The notes under the pieces were generated by a model. The model did no database searches and had not been told where the DNA came from. It was given only the letters and a program-made list of their open reading frames with translations. The position numbers and the translations under genes are program-made. Below are positions 11,097-22,200 of a stretch of 64,000 nt of DNA, piece by piece (positions within the stretch are counted from its first letter, which is position 1; every line of letters begins with the position of its first letter). Origin of the DNA: Bolinopsis microptera (taxonomy: Eukaryota; Ctenophora; Tentaculata; Lobata; Bolinopsidae); contig NC_087078.1 in the NCBI RefSeq assembly GCF_026151205.1, positions 10,736,175 to 10,800,174 on the forward strand, written 5' to 3'.

Positions 11097-11758
11097 GTGC
11101 ACGATAAAAATAAACTTGCTCGGATTTTCAAAATTTTTGTACCATTGTTTTCTAGAGACTGTGAGAATTTTCACAGTACCAAATTTGTCAAACCTTTTCG
11201 GAATGATCAGTGAGTTTCGCCTAGGTGCCATATTTGATGGTGCGCGGCTTTAGCAAGTGGCAAGCAAAATTAGTTGTTAAAGTCGCGTAATTTGGCGAAA
11301 TTCGTTGATTTTTGTCGTATTATTCTGTCATATCTTCGGTTCCTGAACATGAATCATGCTGAAAATTTGTCAGAACCTTTTAATCATACTTAACTACCGA
11401 ACCTAATTTATGATTTAGTTTTAATTGACGATGTCAATTCACGGCAGCTCGGCGCGGCACAGTAGCGCATTTCGCCGATGTCGCTGTGAGAAGCCTTATT
11501 AAGTGCGCGGCGCGGCACAGTAACGCATCGCGCTACAAGATTTAGTTTGGTAGGAGGTGCACGATAAAAATAAACTTGCTCGGATTTTAAAAATTTTTGT
11601 ACCACTGTTTTCTAGAGACTGTGAGAATTATCACAATACCAAATTTGTTATACCTTTTTGGAAAGATCAGTGAGTTTCGCCTAGGTGCCATATTTGATGG
11701 TGCGCGGCTTTTGGAGCAAAATTAGCTGTAAAAGTCGCGTAATTTGACCAAATTCGTC
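11097..11758. repeat. Direct repeat of ~200 bp, 460 bp apart
   Basis: Segment 11097-11300 (GTGCACGATAAAAATAAAC onward to the GTCGCGTAATTTG stretch) recurs at 11557-11758 with scattered changes. It belongs to the same mosaic as its surroundings. Confidence 0.75.
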
Positions 11759-12620
11759 CAAATTTGACCATTTTTGTCGTATTATTCGGATTTATCTTCA
11801 GTTCCTTAAATGAGATCATTCTGGAAATTGGCGACGACCTTTCAATAGGGCTTTCACAACTGTCCGAAAAATTTGGTGGATATCGGAGTTGATATAGTGA
11901 TCAAAATGGGGCAAAATACACTGCTTTTAGCTGTAACATAATGTTTGATGGTTGGATATGCTTTAAATTTTTCGGACACTTTCCTTGTAAGTCTATGAGT
12001 AAGCTTACCAATTTTTGTTGCAATTGAAGGTCGGGAAGGATACTCAATATCTATTTGTTTGAAGAAAATTGTGCTGGCCGAAATTAGTGCTAAAAAACCA
12101 TCCTACAGTCGGCACGCGCGGCTCACTGTCGATGGCGCACTACCTAAGTTTGGAGAGATTGGCCTTCATTAAGAGGTCTAAAAATGATAAAATAGGTATA
12201 AATTCGTTGATAACTCAAATTCTGACCATCGAAATTGCTCAAACTAATTTAGGTTACTCTATCCAGAGCCCTTGCGCTTGCAGTAGCGCGCGCCCGCCTC
12301 ACGGCGGTAAAAAGGTGCTTCAAAGCGTTCAAAGTGTGCTTTTCTTGACTTATGAAACAAGCGCGCCCGAAGTGGCGCGAAAGCACATGGTTAGGTGAAA
12401 ATTTAGGTTCAGTAGAACATAAGTGTTTACGTAAGCTGACCAAATTTCAACAAAATTGTTATATGGGAAGTATTATAAGTATAACTTTTTGATTGTTTCC
12501 GAAATAATGTGCTGGCCGAAATACGAGCTAAAAAACCATTCAATGGTCAGTGCGCGCGTTTTACGGTCGATGGCGCACTGCCTACTTCCGGTTTTTTGCG
12601 AAATGTTCGTCTTGTAAAAT

Positions 12621-13197
12621 AAGTTTGGAGGATTAATACGGCTACTTTTAATTCTTAAAAGTCTTAAGTTTGAATCAAAATACCCTACTCCGCATCAGCT
12701 ACATGCACTACATTTCCATGGGTGATATGGCAACGTTGACACCCTGAGGGGTCCGTTTCGTGTAATGTATTGAGAACGGCCGCAGGCCGCTATCAGGTAT
12801 TATTGAATGTTAATGTTATCTTGTATGTATTGGATTTATCAAAGATTGTAGTGCTACGATATAACTGCGATAGAATATAAAATGATAAATAGTCAACTTG
12901 GAGTTGGACAATGACAAATAAGCAAATGCATTCGATTTCTGAATGTCGAAGAATATTTTAAATTGAACCAGTGTGTTTAAAAATAAAAAAGAACAACTTT
13001 CTTTTTGACAACTTTTAGAGAACATTTTCAAAATTTTCAAAAAATATTTGTTGATCAAAATTGTTCATAATCACGTAAAACGTATAATTAACTACGTTTT
13101 ATTAAATTTGTTGGGAAATTAAAGCTGTAATTTCTACAGCTGTATCTTTAAAATATTTGTTTCAACTGTTTAAACTACTTATGAGTCCTCAACTGGC
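12621..13197. other. AT-rich intergenic stretch
   Basis: No gene, repeat or structured element was recognised here. The short minus-strand frame at 12816-13058 lacks coding character. Confidence 0.5.
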
Positions 13198-13985
13198 ACT
13201 ATAAGACATGTCTGCTGAGTACTGGAGAGTGGGAACTATAAGATATGACTGCTGAGTGCTGAAGGCTGGGACTATAAGACATGACTGCTGATTACTGGAG
13301 AGTGGGGACTATAAGACATGACTGCTGAGTACTGGAGAGTGGGGACTATAAGACATGACTGCTCTGTGCTGGAGAGTTGGGACTATAAGACATGACTGCT
13401 GAGTGCTGAAGAGTGAGGACTATAAGACATGACTGCTGAGTACTGAAGAGTGGGACTATAAGACATGACTGCTGAGTACTGAAGAGTGAGGACTATAAGA
13501 CATGACTGCTGAGTGATGGAGAGTTGGGACTATAAGTGATAAGACATGACTGCTGAGTGCTGAAGAGCGAGGACTATATGAGTATAAGGCATGACTGCTT
13601 AGTACTGGAGATCAGAGTGGGGACTATAAGACATGACTGCTGAGTGCTGGAGAGTTGGGACTATAAGACATGACTGCTGAGTACTGGAGAGTGGGGACTA
13701 TATGAGTATAAGGCATGACTGCTTAGTACTGGAGATCAGAGTGGGGACTATAAGACATGACTGCTGAGTGCTGGAGAGTTGGGACTATAAGACATGACTG
13801 CTGAGTACTGGAGAGTGGAGACTATTAGACATGACTGCCGAGTGCTGGTGGGGGACTATTATAGTCCCCCACCAGCACTCAGCAGTCATGTATTATAATA
13901 ATACATGACTGCTGAGTGCTGGAGCGGGGGGGGGGGGGGCTATAATAAGACATGACTGCTGAGTACTGGAGAGTGGAGAGTGAGA
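13198..13985. repeat. Minisatellite, ~36-37 bp units
   Basis: About twenty copies of a unit built on GACTATAAGACATGACTGCT plus GAGTACTGGAGAGTGG, with small length changes. Near the end (13830-13891) part of the array is inverted, giving arms of about 30 bp with one mismatch around position 13860. This is followed by a second small inversion and a run of 14 G (13926-13939). Confidence 0.9.
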
Positions 13986-14735
13986 GATTCAAGGAAATCG
14001 AGGACGTTCAAAGTGTGCAAGATTTTCAGCTCGAAAAAAATACCGGTGGAAATTATTTTGTGGGCCGTAAAATGACTCGTCCAGATCTTGTCCATGGTTA
14101 ATGGACTAACCCGGCGCGCAATACTTCGTAGCACTTGTCTCGCGCTACTTCGAAGAAATTTAGACGATTAACATCCGTCAAGTCCAGATACAGCCTTAAC
14201 CTTAAATTGGACATAACTCACTAGCTAAAGTTGCTTTGATTCGTTTGATGAGAACCTGTAAGACTGGCCTCCAGCTCGCCATTTTCGAGATTCAAGCATA
14301 TCGAGGATGTTCAAAAGGTGCAGGATATTCACGTCGACGAAATACCGGCGGAAATTATTTCGTGGGCCCTAAAATGACTCGTCTAGATCAAGTCTTAACC
14401 TTAAATTGGACATAATACCTCAATATGTTCATTATATGCAAGCCTCTTGATTTATAACTCACTAAATCGTACTATATCTCCACAGTCCACAACAATTATA
14501 AGCCCTAAAAGTAAAATGACTCCTCCACAAAATATCCGTGGAAATTATTTTATAGGCCCTAAAATGGCTCTCCAGCTTGAGGAACCAAACTTATAGCTGT
14601 AATAAAATTGGACATAACTAACTAGCTGAAATAGCGCTGATATGGTGTGAGTGGAATCTGTGAACTTAATCTCCAGCTCTTGTCATTTTTGAGATTTTAG
14701 AAAATTGAGGATATCCAGAGGTGTAATCATAATGA
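13986..14735. repeat. Diverged satellite-like repeat, ~280-300 bp units
   Basis: Segments starting near 13990, 14285 and 14515 share ATCGAGGA(C/T)GTTCAAA, GGAAATTATTT(T/C)GTGGGCC and CTTAAATTGGACATAA blocks in the same order. They look like about two and a half degraded tandem units. No gene. Confidence 0.6.
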
Positions 14736-14999
14736 TTAATGATCAGTTCTGACCCACCATGTAGTGAATATATAATAATTCTGCATCATACAAGTAGGTA
14801 ATATTTATATAGTACGTCGTATTATTTACCCTGTTGAGGAAGATCTGCCTTACCTCCGACGCTGTTTCTTCCCCACCAAAGTGTACCGGTACGGTACCTA
14901 ATGTAGAAAGTAATATTTCTAATGGAAACAAAGAATCTTTGAGTTTATCACACAGGCAAACTATAAAACTTTTAAGTTGAGCATGTTTATTTCTTTGTA

Positions 15000-15766
15000 C
15001 AGGGTGGGCCAAAAGTCAGTGTGCAAACGTTGGCCTTAATAGCTCAGTCACTGAGTGCCCAATCGAAATACTTCCTTCTGGTATGACTTAGTACCACCAC
15101 TGGTTCGAGGAATTTGTCAACTCGAAAAATATTCGCGTTCATTTTTTTCAAATGGAGGTTCATTTTCACATTTATTTGATAGTTAGGATAGTCGGATCAA
15201 GCTAAATGTTATTGAATTGTGTTTGGCCATTCGAATTACGTTTGTCCTGAAAGAATTAGAACTGTAGCTTCTCAGATGACCGAGATATGAAGCATAACGA
15301 GTTTATTCATTACGTGCGATCAGGTGATTGGTTTACTTAATCACGTGATAAGGTGACCCCGTTAACTACCACGTTAAACATTATGGGAATTGTTAAGGGT
15401 GCCCAATTAAGGTGTCGTGTCACGGTGTCACATAATCACCCAGTCAATTTTGTTAATGAGATACACAAAATGCTTGATAACTTCGTCATTTCTAATCCGT
15501 TTTGCCTCATGTTTTTAGATCATATGCAACATTTGATAATCTACCGTCTCTGAAAAAATTAGGCGTTCAGCATGTTCAGAGAAAACAATATAGATGTTTT
15601 AATATTGAATGGGCGTGGTCTAAAATATTAGAATTTTCAAATTTTGACGACGGAATCCTCGAACCAGTAAGTACAGTATGCCATCTGCAAAGCAACAGCT
15701 TTCAAATATAAAACACGGCGGAGGTATAAGACCCAACGTTTGCACACTGACTTTTGGCCCACCCTG
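15000..15766. mobile_element. Tc1/mariner-type MITE with perfect 34-bp TIRs
   Basis: The left end CAGGGTGGGCCAAAAGTC (15000-15033 in full) is exactly the reverse complement of 15733-15766. Both ends are flanked by TA (14998-14999 and 15767-15768), the duplicated target of IS630-Tc1-mariner elements. The 767-bp body has no transposase frame, so the element is non-autonomous. Perfect TIRs suggest a fairly recent insertion. Confidence 0.9.
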
Positions 15767-15811
15767 TATAAATTCCTTAAGATTACATATCCAAAACCTG
15801 AAGGTTTTGTG

Positions 15812-16596
15812 TTTTAAAATAGTAACCGCCGCAAATCATTATGGCTGAGGTATCTACATTGCAGCTCTGTTTGTAATTAATTGTGACGCGGCCATAGTTC
15901 AGTGACAGTTGCGTAACGTCAAGATGCTGCAGCATCTTGCAGACAATTACTCAAAGCTTTGACCAAGCGGTACAAGGTACAGCGTTTCTAAATAATGAAC
16001 CGAAAAAAATACAGGAAATAAGTGAGATAGCAAGTGAAAATTTCCTGAGTAAAATAACACCTCTTCTACCGGAAATAAGAGGTGGTAAAAAAAGGTGGCT
16101 GACAATTGACCCGCCGACAATTGAATCAGCTTTATGCTCCTGTCTAATCTTCTCTAATTTTTTTGTTGTTATTTTCAATTATAGACACTGGTTGGCATGT
16201 ACATTGTACTGTTTAAAGGAGGCGGGATTATCCAATAACATGACTCAGATGATGCGGGACAGCAGGACAATTATAGATCAGTAAATAATAATTCGTATTT
16301 TAAAATAGTAACAACCGCAAATCATTAGGGCTGAGGTATCTACATTGCAGCTCTGTTTGTAATTAATTGTGACGCGGCCATAGTTCAGTGACAGTGGTGT
16401 AACGTCAAGATGACGTCAAGATGACGTTGTCTGCATCTTGCAGACAATTATTCAAAGCTTTGACCAAGCGGTACAAGGTACATAACTGAAAAAAAATGCA
16501 GGAAATAAGTGAGATAGCAAGTAAAAATTTCCTGAGTAAAATAACACCTCTTCTACCCGAAATAAGAGGTGGTAAAAAGGGGTGGGCGACAATTGA
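15812..16596. repeat. Direct duplication of a ~300-bp segment
   Basis: Bases 15812-16112 recur at 16299-16596 with small indels: shared blocks include TTTTAAAATAGTAAC, GCTCTGTTTGTAATTAATTG and ACCTCTTCTACC. The short frames inside are not convincingly coding. The second copy runs straight into the CAATTGTCG palindrome cluster. Confidence 0.8.
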
Positions 16597-16835
16597 CCCC
16601 CCGACAATTGTCGGGGGGTCAATTGTCGTACTAAACCCTAGATGTCGCGACAATTGACCCCGGTGTAATTACATAGGGGGTTAATTGTCGGAGGGGGGGG
16701 GGGGGGGGGGGGGGTCAATTGTCGTACTAAACCCTAGATTTCGCGACAATTGACCCCAGTGTAATTACATAAGGGTAAATTGTCGGGGGGTAAATTGTCG
16801 GGGGGTCAATTTTCGGGGGTCAATTGTCGCGGTAC
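16587..16835. repeat. CAATTGTCG / CGACAATTG palindrome cluster
   Basis: A perfect 42-bp palindrome (16587-16628) is made of CGACAATTG, CCCCCC, GACAATTGTC and their mirror. The 9-mer continues about ten more times in both orientations to 16830. A block with GTACTAAACCCTAGAT and GTAATTACATA is repeated twice, and a 22-base G run lies at 16693-16714. Confidence 0.85.
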
Positions 16836-17356
16836 CCTCTTTTCAAGGAATGCAAATTGGGCAGCTATAGTTATTAGTTACCGAAGTCACAAAAATGTGA
16901 CATTTTTACTATTATAGTACCTAACAACAATACATTTTCTTTCTGAGCAGTGTATATGGGAGTGTGGGACGTGGGTCCCGTGGCTAATGTTCAGAACTTC
17001 TGAACATGCTAGATTAATAAATGCTACAATTAAGCCACTATCTTCGAAAACGCTATTTTTTGTTTGTTCACCGATATCCTCAAACTTCAATGAACGTGTC
17101 CATAAATGATACGATAGTTTGTTAGTCAGAAATGCTTTCAAAAATACGTGTTGACAATAACTGTCGCAGCTATTCAGGAGTTATTCAGCTTTGTGCTCCT
17201 GTCTAATTCCCTGCGGGTTGGTCAACGCCCCAGCAATCTTGTCTAAGAGTCTGGAACTTTAGAATCAAAAGTTACTACTTTCGCATTCTCGATGGGAATA
17301 AATCACATATTCTGATACTTTAATATGTATGAACTCGGATAATATATATATTATAT
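16836..17356. other. Intergenic stretch without recognised content
   Basis: No gene or structured repeat was seen. The phrase TGCTCCTGTCTAAT near 17194 also occurs near 16134, the only echo of neighbouring repeats. Confidence 0.45.
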
Positions 17357-17358
17357 TA

Positions 17359-17937
17359 CCTTACAAGACATTTTTATAACGTACGAAATGCGACGGTTTT
17401 CCCGAAATTTCGCCATATTTTCGGACCGCCAAAATTTCGGTCGTCGTAATAGAATCCGTCGCATTATTTTTAGCTTATTCCAATAATTGTGGCTTCATCG
17501 ATTCATTTTGTTCTTGAAAAGTTAGTGATATGATGGTGGGACAAATAAACACAATATTCCATGATGAATTTAATGTCAAGTTGTACGTTTTAAATTTACA
17601 ATAAATTACATTTATGTGCTAACATAAACGTCTTATAGACTAAGTCAAGATAAACAATTTAATACCAAACTCAATAAGTGAAACTGAAAGATTCGAGCCG
17701 GACCCCTTAGAGGAAGATGAAGAAATCGATTTATAAGTTTCATTTTGTTTCAACATGATTTTACCGATTTTTAGAAAATTTTGAATTTCCTTTGTGTCAG
17801 AAAACAAAATGATGAAAAATACCCTTATTTTCTGTGACGTCCGAAATGTGACGGTTTTTGTTCAATTTCGCCATATTTTCGGACCGCCAAAATTTCGGTC
17901 GTCGCACATTGGTCCGCCACAAAAATGTCTTGTAAGG
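17359..17937. mobile_element. Short TIR element (579 bp)
   Basis: CCTTACAAGACATTTTT at 17359-17375 is the exact reverse complement of 17921-17937, and both ends abut TA. Just inside each end lies a shared direct block with CGCCATATTTTCGGACCGCC and AAATTTCGGTCGTCG. No protein is encoded. A TA-target mariner-like MITE is likely, but the AT-rich flanks leave the duplication length uncertain. Confidence 0.7.
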
Positions 17938-19180
17938 TATATTATATAAGGCATATCAAATGATGGAGTACTTCGCTGTTTATTAGTCTCGTGATTGATA
18001 TACTGATAGTTAATATCTTAATATTAACTTCCTGTTTTATTTGTCCTTGTCTCTATCCAACTATCAGTATATAAGGCGTTCAATAAATGTTTATTTAGTG
18101 TTATAATTTCTATTTTTATCTAAAACTTGACTCCGTGCCAAACGAGAAGCCCCACGATCTGCAAACAAACTCACCACTTGCTTTCATTACGTGACGTAAT
18201 ACGTCGTCATATCTATAGCGTTCGCGTCATATCTGCGTCATATATCAATATGTGCATTTTATAAAAGCACCCTTTTTTTAATAACCTTAAGTTTTAAGCT
18301 CACTGTTCAGTTGTTCAATTACCGCTTAATTGAACAACTGAGTCCCCTAATAAGTTTATAGTATTACATGACAGTGAATATTGCTGCTGGTACACTGCCA
18401 AATAACCTACTTTATCGGACCTTATTTGAACGGACATTAATTGATCGCTGGATTGTTGTGTTTGCACAGACTGCGTAGTGAATTGCGTACCTAAATATTT
18501 GTGTAGAAAAGTAGTGTAAGTGTAACATCATTAACAAAATATTTTATTTTTACTGCACTAACTTTTAAAGTAAACTTGGTGTTTGTTTGCAGGTCGTAAA
18601 GTTCTTTATGGTTCATGAAACTTTTTCAGCGTAAAGTTTTTGTTTTTCGAGTAAACATCGTAGGTACAACGTTGTCCTTATATTAAACGAATTAATAAAC
18701 TTATTTTGTAACTAAGGTAAGTTAAAGGGAAATTCGTTATTTATTTCGTTCATCGTGTTCATGTTGGTATATAATCATGGCCGGGCCATGGTCCTATGTT
18801 AAACAGGCTACCGGTGATACTGGATGCATAATCTGTTAAACTTAATTTCAAAATACTGTGGATTTCTTCTTCCTTCATGCAATTTGTCTTAGTGGCGCTA
18901 TCTTTCAAATATATTATTATTACCGATGTTTGACGGTGCCTATATCACATATAAACCTTGTGCATCAAAATGAAGTAACACAGCTTTTAGCAATAATTTC
19001 AATTCCTATCATTTATCATCGGACTAAATTATACCTTGTCACACGTTGTAGACCTGCCACGCAACCAACAGCAGCTCCTAAGGACTGGTCATTGCTGCTA
19101 TATAAGTGAAAGTACTTAATTGTTATTAACCTTAAGGATGTAATATAAACTAATATATCATCATTAACATTTTATTCTAG
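17938..19180 (+). promoter_or_regulatory. Putative promoter and 5' untranslated region of the giant Ig gene
   Basis: No coding region is seen. TATAAAAG at 18260-18267 is a good TATA-box candidate. A strong donor, CTAAG/GTAAGTT, at 18716/18717 and an acceptor, TTTTATTCTAG, ending at 19180 suggest a 5' non-coding exon followed by a 464-bp intron before the start codon. A 15-bp hairpin with a 5-base loop lies at 18307-18341. The TATA and exon assignments are inference from motifs. Confidence 0.4.
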
Positions 19181-19245
19181 CAGTGATGACTGTTCGATCA
19201 TTGACAGAGCTAATTTTCCTCCTTGTGTTCGTCACAGTGAATACT
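19181..19245 (+). CDS. Exon: start codon and signal peptide
   Basis: ATG at 19186 opens 20 codons with a hydrophobic core (ELIFLLVFVTV), a typical secretory signal sequence. The exon follows the acceptor ending at 19180 and stops in phase 0 at AAT ACT/GTAAGT. Confidence 0.75.
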
Positions 19246-22200
19246 GTAAGTAATGTTTGTTCGGTATACGCTATCGGACATTATTTTGGCAGACATTTAT
19301 TTATTGCGGCTCGCAGTTAAAATAAACTAAAATTTACAAACATTATCAACCTCCAGGAATTACCCTCTGAATCCTACGGCAAATGCAAGGTTCTCCCAGA
19401 CCCCATAGCTTTACATCCCAGGTAATTCAAAGTGTTAGTTGTGACTTTACCACAGCTCACTTATCTATTGCGGCTTTGTAAATAAACCATTATGACAGGT
19501 TCAGATACTTGGATAATTGTATCTGAAAAAAATGAAAGCTTGATACAATTAGCTTAATAAAATTATTTAATAATATCATTAAGCTAATTAATTGTGGGTA
19601 TCCCAGGTTTGGTCACAATGTAAAAGCAGGGAAATTGTCATTATCACGTGAAGGAAACAAAATTGTTGTACGAACGATCTGCGACAACGAACAAGGATTC
19701 GTTCTTTTTGATAACCGCTTTAAAGAAATGAGGTCAGTTTAAAATCTTAAAGCCGTGTTTAATTTACCGAGTTTCCCGTGATTAAATTCTCAAGTTACTG
19801 AACGACAGAATCCCAAGTTTCATAAGATATCACCAACGTTTCAGACACATTCCAAACGTAATCAGTATTTTAAAAATATCTTTAAAGTCCTTGTAATCAT
19901 TCGTATAGTACAAAATAACTCTACAGGTGTTTCTATGATGATTTGAGTGGAAGGTGGACCTGGGACCACTATCACCAAGACAAAACATCTCCTCCGACCA
20001 TCAGATGTGCCCGTAAGAACATGATACCTGCTTCAAATTACTTTGGTTTAATCTCCAGAACATTGTGATCATAATTGTATGTTCTTCTGACATTCTGACA
20101 AAAATTCAGTCTACAATATTTGCAGATGTGTCTCCGAAGCCTCTACTTCAACGGTTCAGACTTGGTCCTGAATTCAATGGTTGTGCGGACCAGCACTCTA
20201 AAGAGAAGGTGCTCTCTACCTTTAAAGAGAAACTCTCCATATCCCTGCCCTGTGTACTAGCTGACGAGTGTATAATCAGTGATCTGTCTTGTGAAGCTAC
20301 GGAGACAAACACGGTGTTGTCGGTTAAATTGACATCCAGATCCATGCAACATGTTATGAAACAGAGGCTCATTCTGGAGACAGCAGTCGATTATCTCAAC
20401 TCTTACCCACTTCATGCGATGCTTAATGGTCCATCGGTATGTTAATATTACTAATCTGTTGTCGTATTTCATATTCGCGAGGGTATCCACGTTTGATAAT
20501 TTGTTTCAATTCGAATTTATCTCAATTCTAATATAAGTACTCATTTTGAGCCAGTTTGTTGAATGCACGTCTTACAATATTTCATTTCAGGAGGGACACA
20601 GTCGTAAGAAGCGTTTTGACGCGGGAGATTTCGCAAATGCTGAGACTGAATACATTGTGCAGACAGGTTGTGCAAGTGGTCAGGTCCAAAACCCTGACGA
20701 CACCTGTACCTCGTGCACAGCAGGAACCTACGCTAACACGGCAGATGAAGATGCCCAAGTTTGTACTTCTTGCGCCCTTGACACATACAGTGCTGATGAA
20801 GCAACAGAATGTACAGCATGCGGAACAGGACTGGGTACCTTGGAAATAGGGTCGGACACTGCCGAGGATTGTATTGGTATGTACTCATCTTCTTCTCATT
20901 ATGTTGCCTTGTTGCATATCAGAATAACAGGGGTGTCTGAAAATTATCTCTACAAACTTGACTTTGTAACACACCGACACGTTATTTGGTGTGACTAGAC
21001 AGTGGTACACGCAATATTTGTAAAGTTATAACACGAAATATTTGTTGAGTTATAACACGACATATTTCAGCTGTCTGCACGGTGCCTAGTATGGAGTTTG
21101 TATTTGAAACCTCTCCTGAGCATCGAGTAAGAGAAGAAGGGGGTGTTATAATAGTTTGTGATGAAGGATATCTATACGGAAATTCTGCCATGACAACTGT
21201 AACTTGCTCAAGTTCAACCAACAACTTCCCTGCTTCCTGTCGAAGTGAGTTTGAGTTACGTTTCCGGCAATTCAGTAGTGTGGCAAAGCACGGTTAACGC
21301 ACGGTTAAGGCACGGTTAAAGCACAGTTAAGGCACGGTTAAGGCACGGTTAAGGCACGGTTAAGGCACAAGGGTTACATAAGGCACGGTTCTTAAGGCAC
21401 GGTTAACGCACAGTTAACGCACGGTTAAGGCACGGTTAAGACACAAACTGCCCAAAAGCAACCATTATGGTCGCTTAAGGCACGGTTAACGCACGGTTGG
21501 GGAAATATAACCTATAACTTAGGCACATGATCTGAATGTGACGATCTGTAAATTGTTCAGTGCGATTCCCGCTATGAGTAAAGTTTCTAATTCTAAAGCA
21601 ACAGCCCTGCTTCGTTTGACCGTCCTATATTTGAAATCCTTATCTCGATTAACGATCTCTTCATGTAACCAGGCTCTTCAAATTAAGTGAACATCTCCTA
21701 GATCTCACACCTGTGATCCAGCACTCAGTCATGGAATTAAACTGGAATTAAACTGGAATTAAACTTGAAATTACCAAGGAGAACACTAACGGACTCGTTT
21801 TGGCTATACATCAATTCATAAATAAGTTCATATATAAAACAAAAGCCGAATAAAAGTATGAAAATAAAATCTTAAAATTTAACCGCGTTACAATATCACG
21901 AAGTGGAAATAAAATCAAATATAATAATTTAAATGCTAATAGAAATTCTGGATGTGTGCATAAAAGCAAGTCCAAGGAGATATGTTAAACTACATAAGGT
22001 GATGGGACGTTGAAGGAGATGAGTAGGGGACGTGAAGCGAGGATTAGGACTTAATCATAGGATTTCGAAGGTTTGAAGAGTCTGTTAGGTGGTGATTGCT
22101 AGGACTTCATAGGAGGTGATAACTAGGACTTCTTTTCAGGAGGATGTCGAAGGTGAAAGGATTCTGTGAGGTACTTTCCAAATTCAGTAGCATGGAAAGA

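Larger units (their letters stand above)
8879..12620. repeat. Mosaic of GC-rich palindromic repeats, no genes
   Basis: The same blocks recur in different orders and orientations. The block at 9238-9470 (CCAGAGCCCTTGCGCTTGCA, then AACAAGCGCGCCCG) returns at 12258-12400. The block with GTGCTGGCCGAAAT at 12070 returns at 12510. GATGCGCGGCGCGGCCCAGT appears at about 10091 and 10461 and inverted near 9320. Perfect hairpins GCCGCGCAC-GA-GTGCGCGGC lie at 8987-9006 and 10860-10879. Reading frames here are short and lack coding character. It is best read as nested non-autonomous elements of one or a few families. Confidence 0.65.

Noticed and set aside
15937-16284. Plus-strand frame of 115 codons
   Set aside because: It lies in one copy of a duplicated segment whose other copy does not keep the frame.
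20556-20849. Second plus-strand frame over the GCC2/GCC3 exon
   Set aside because: Out of frame with the cysteine pattern and with both splice junctions.
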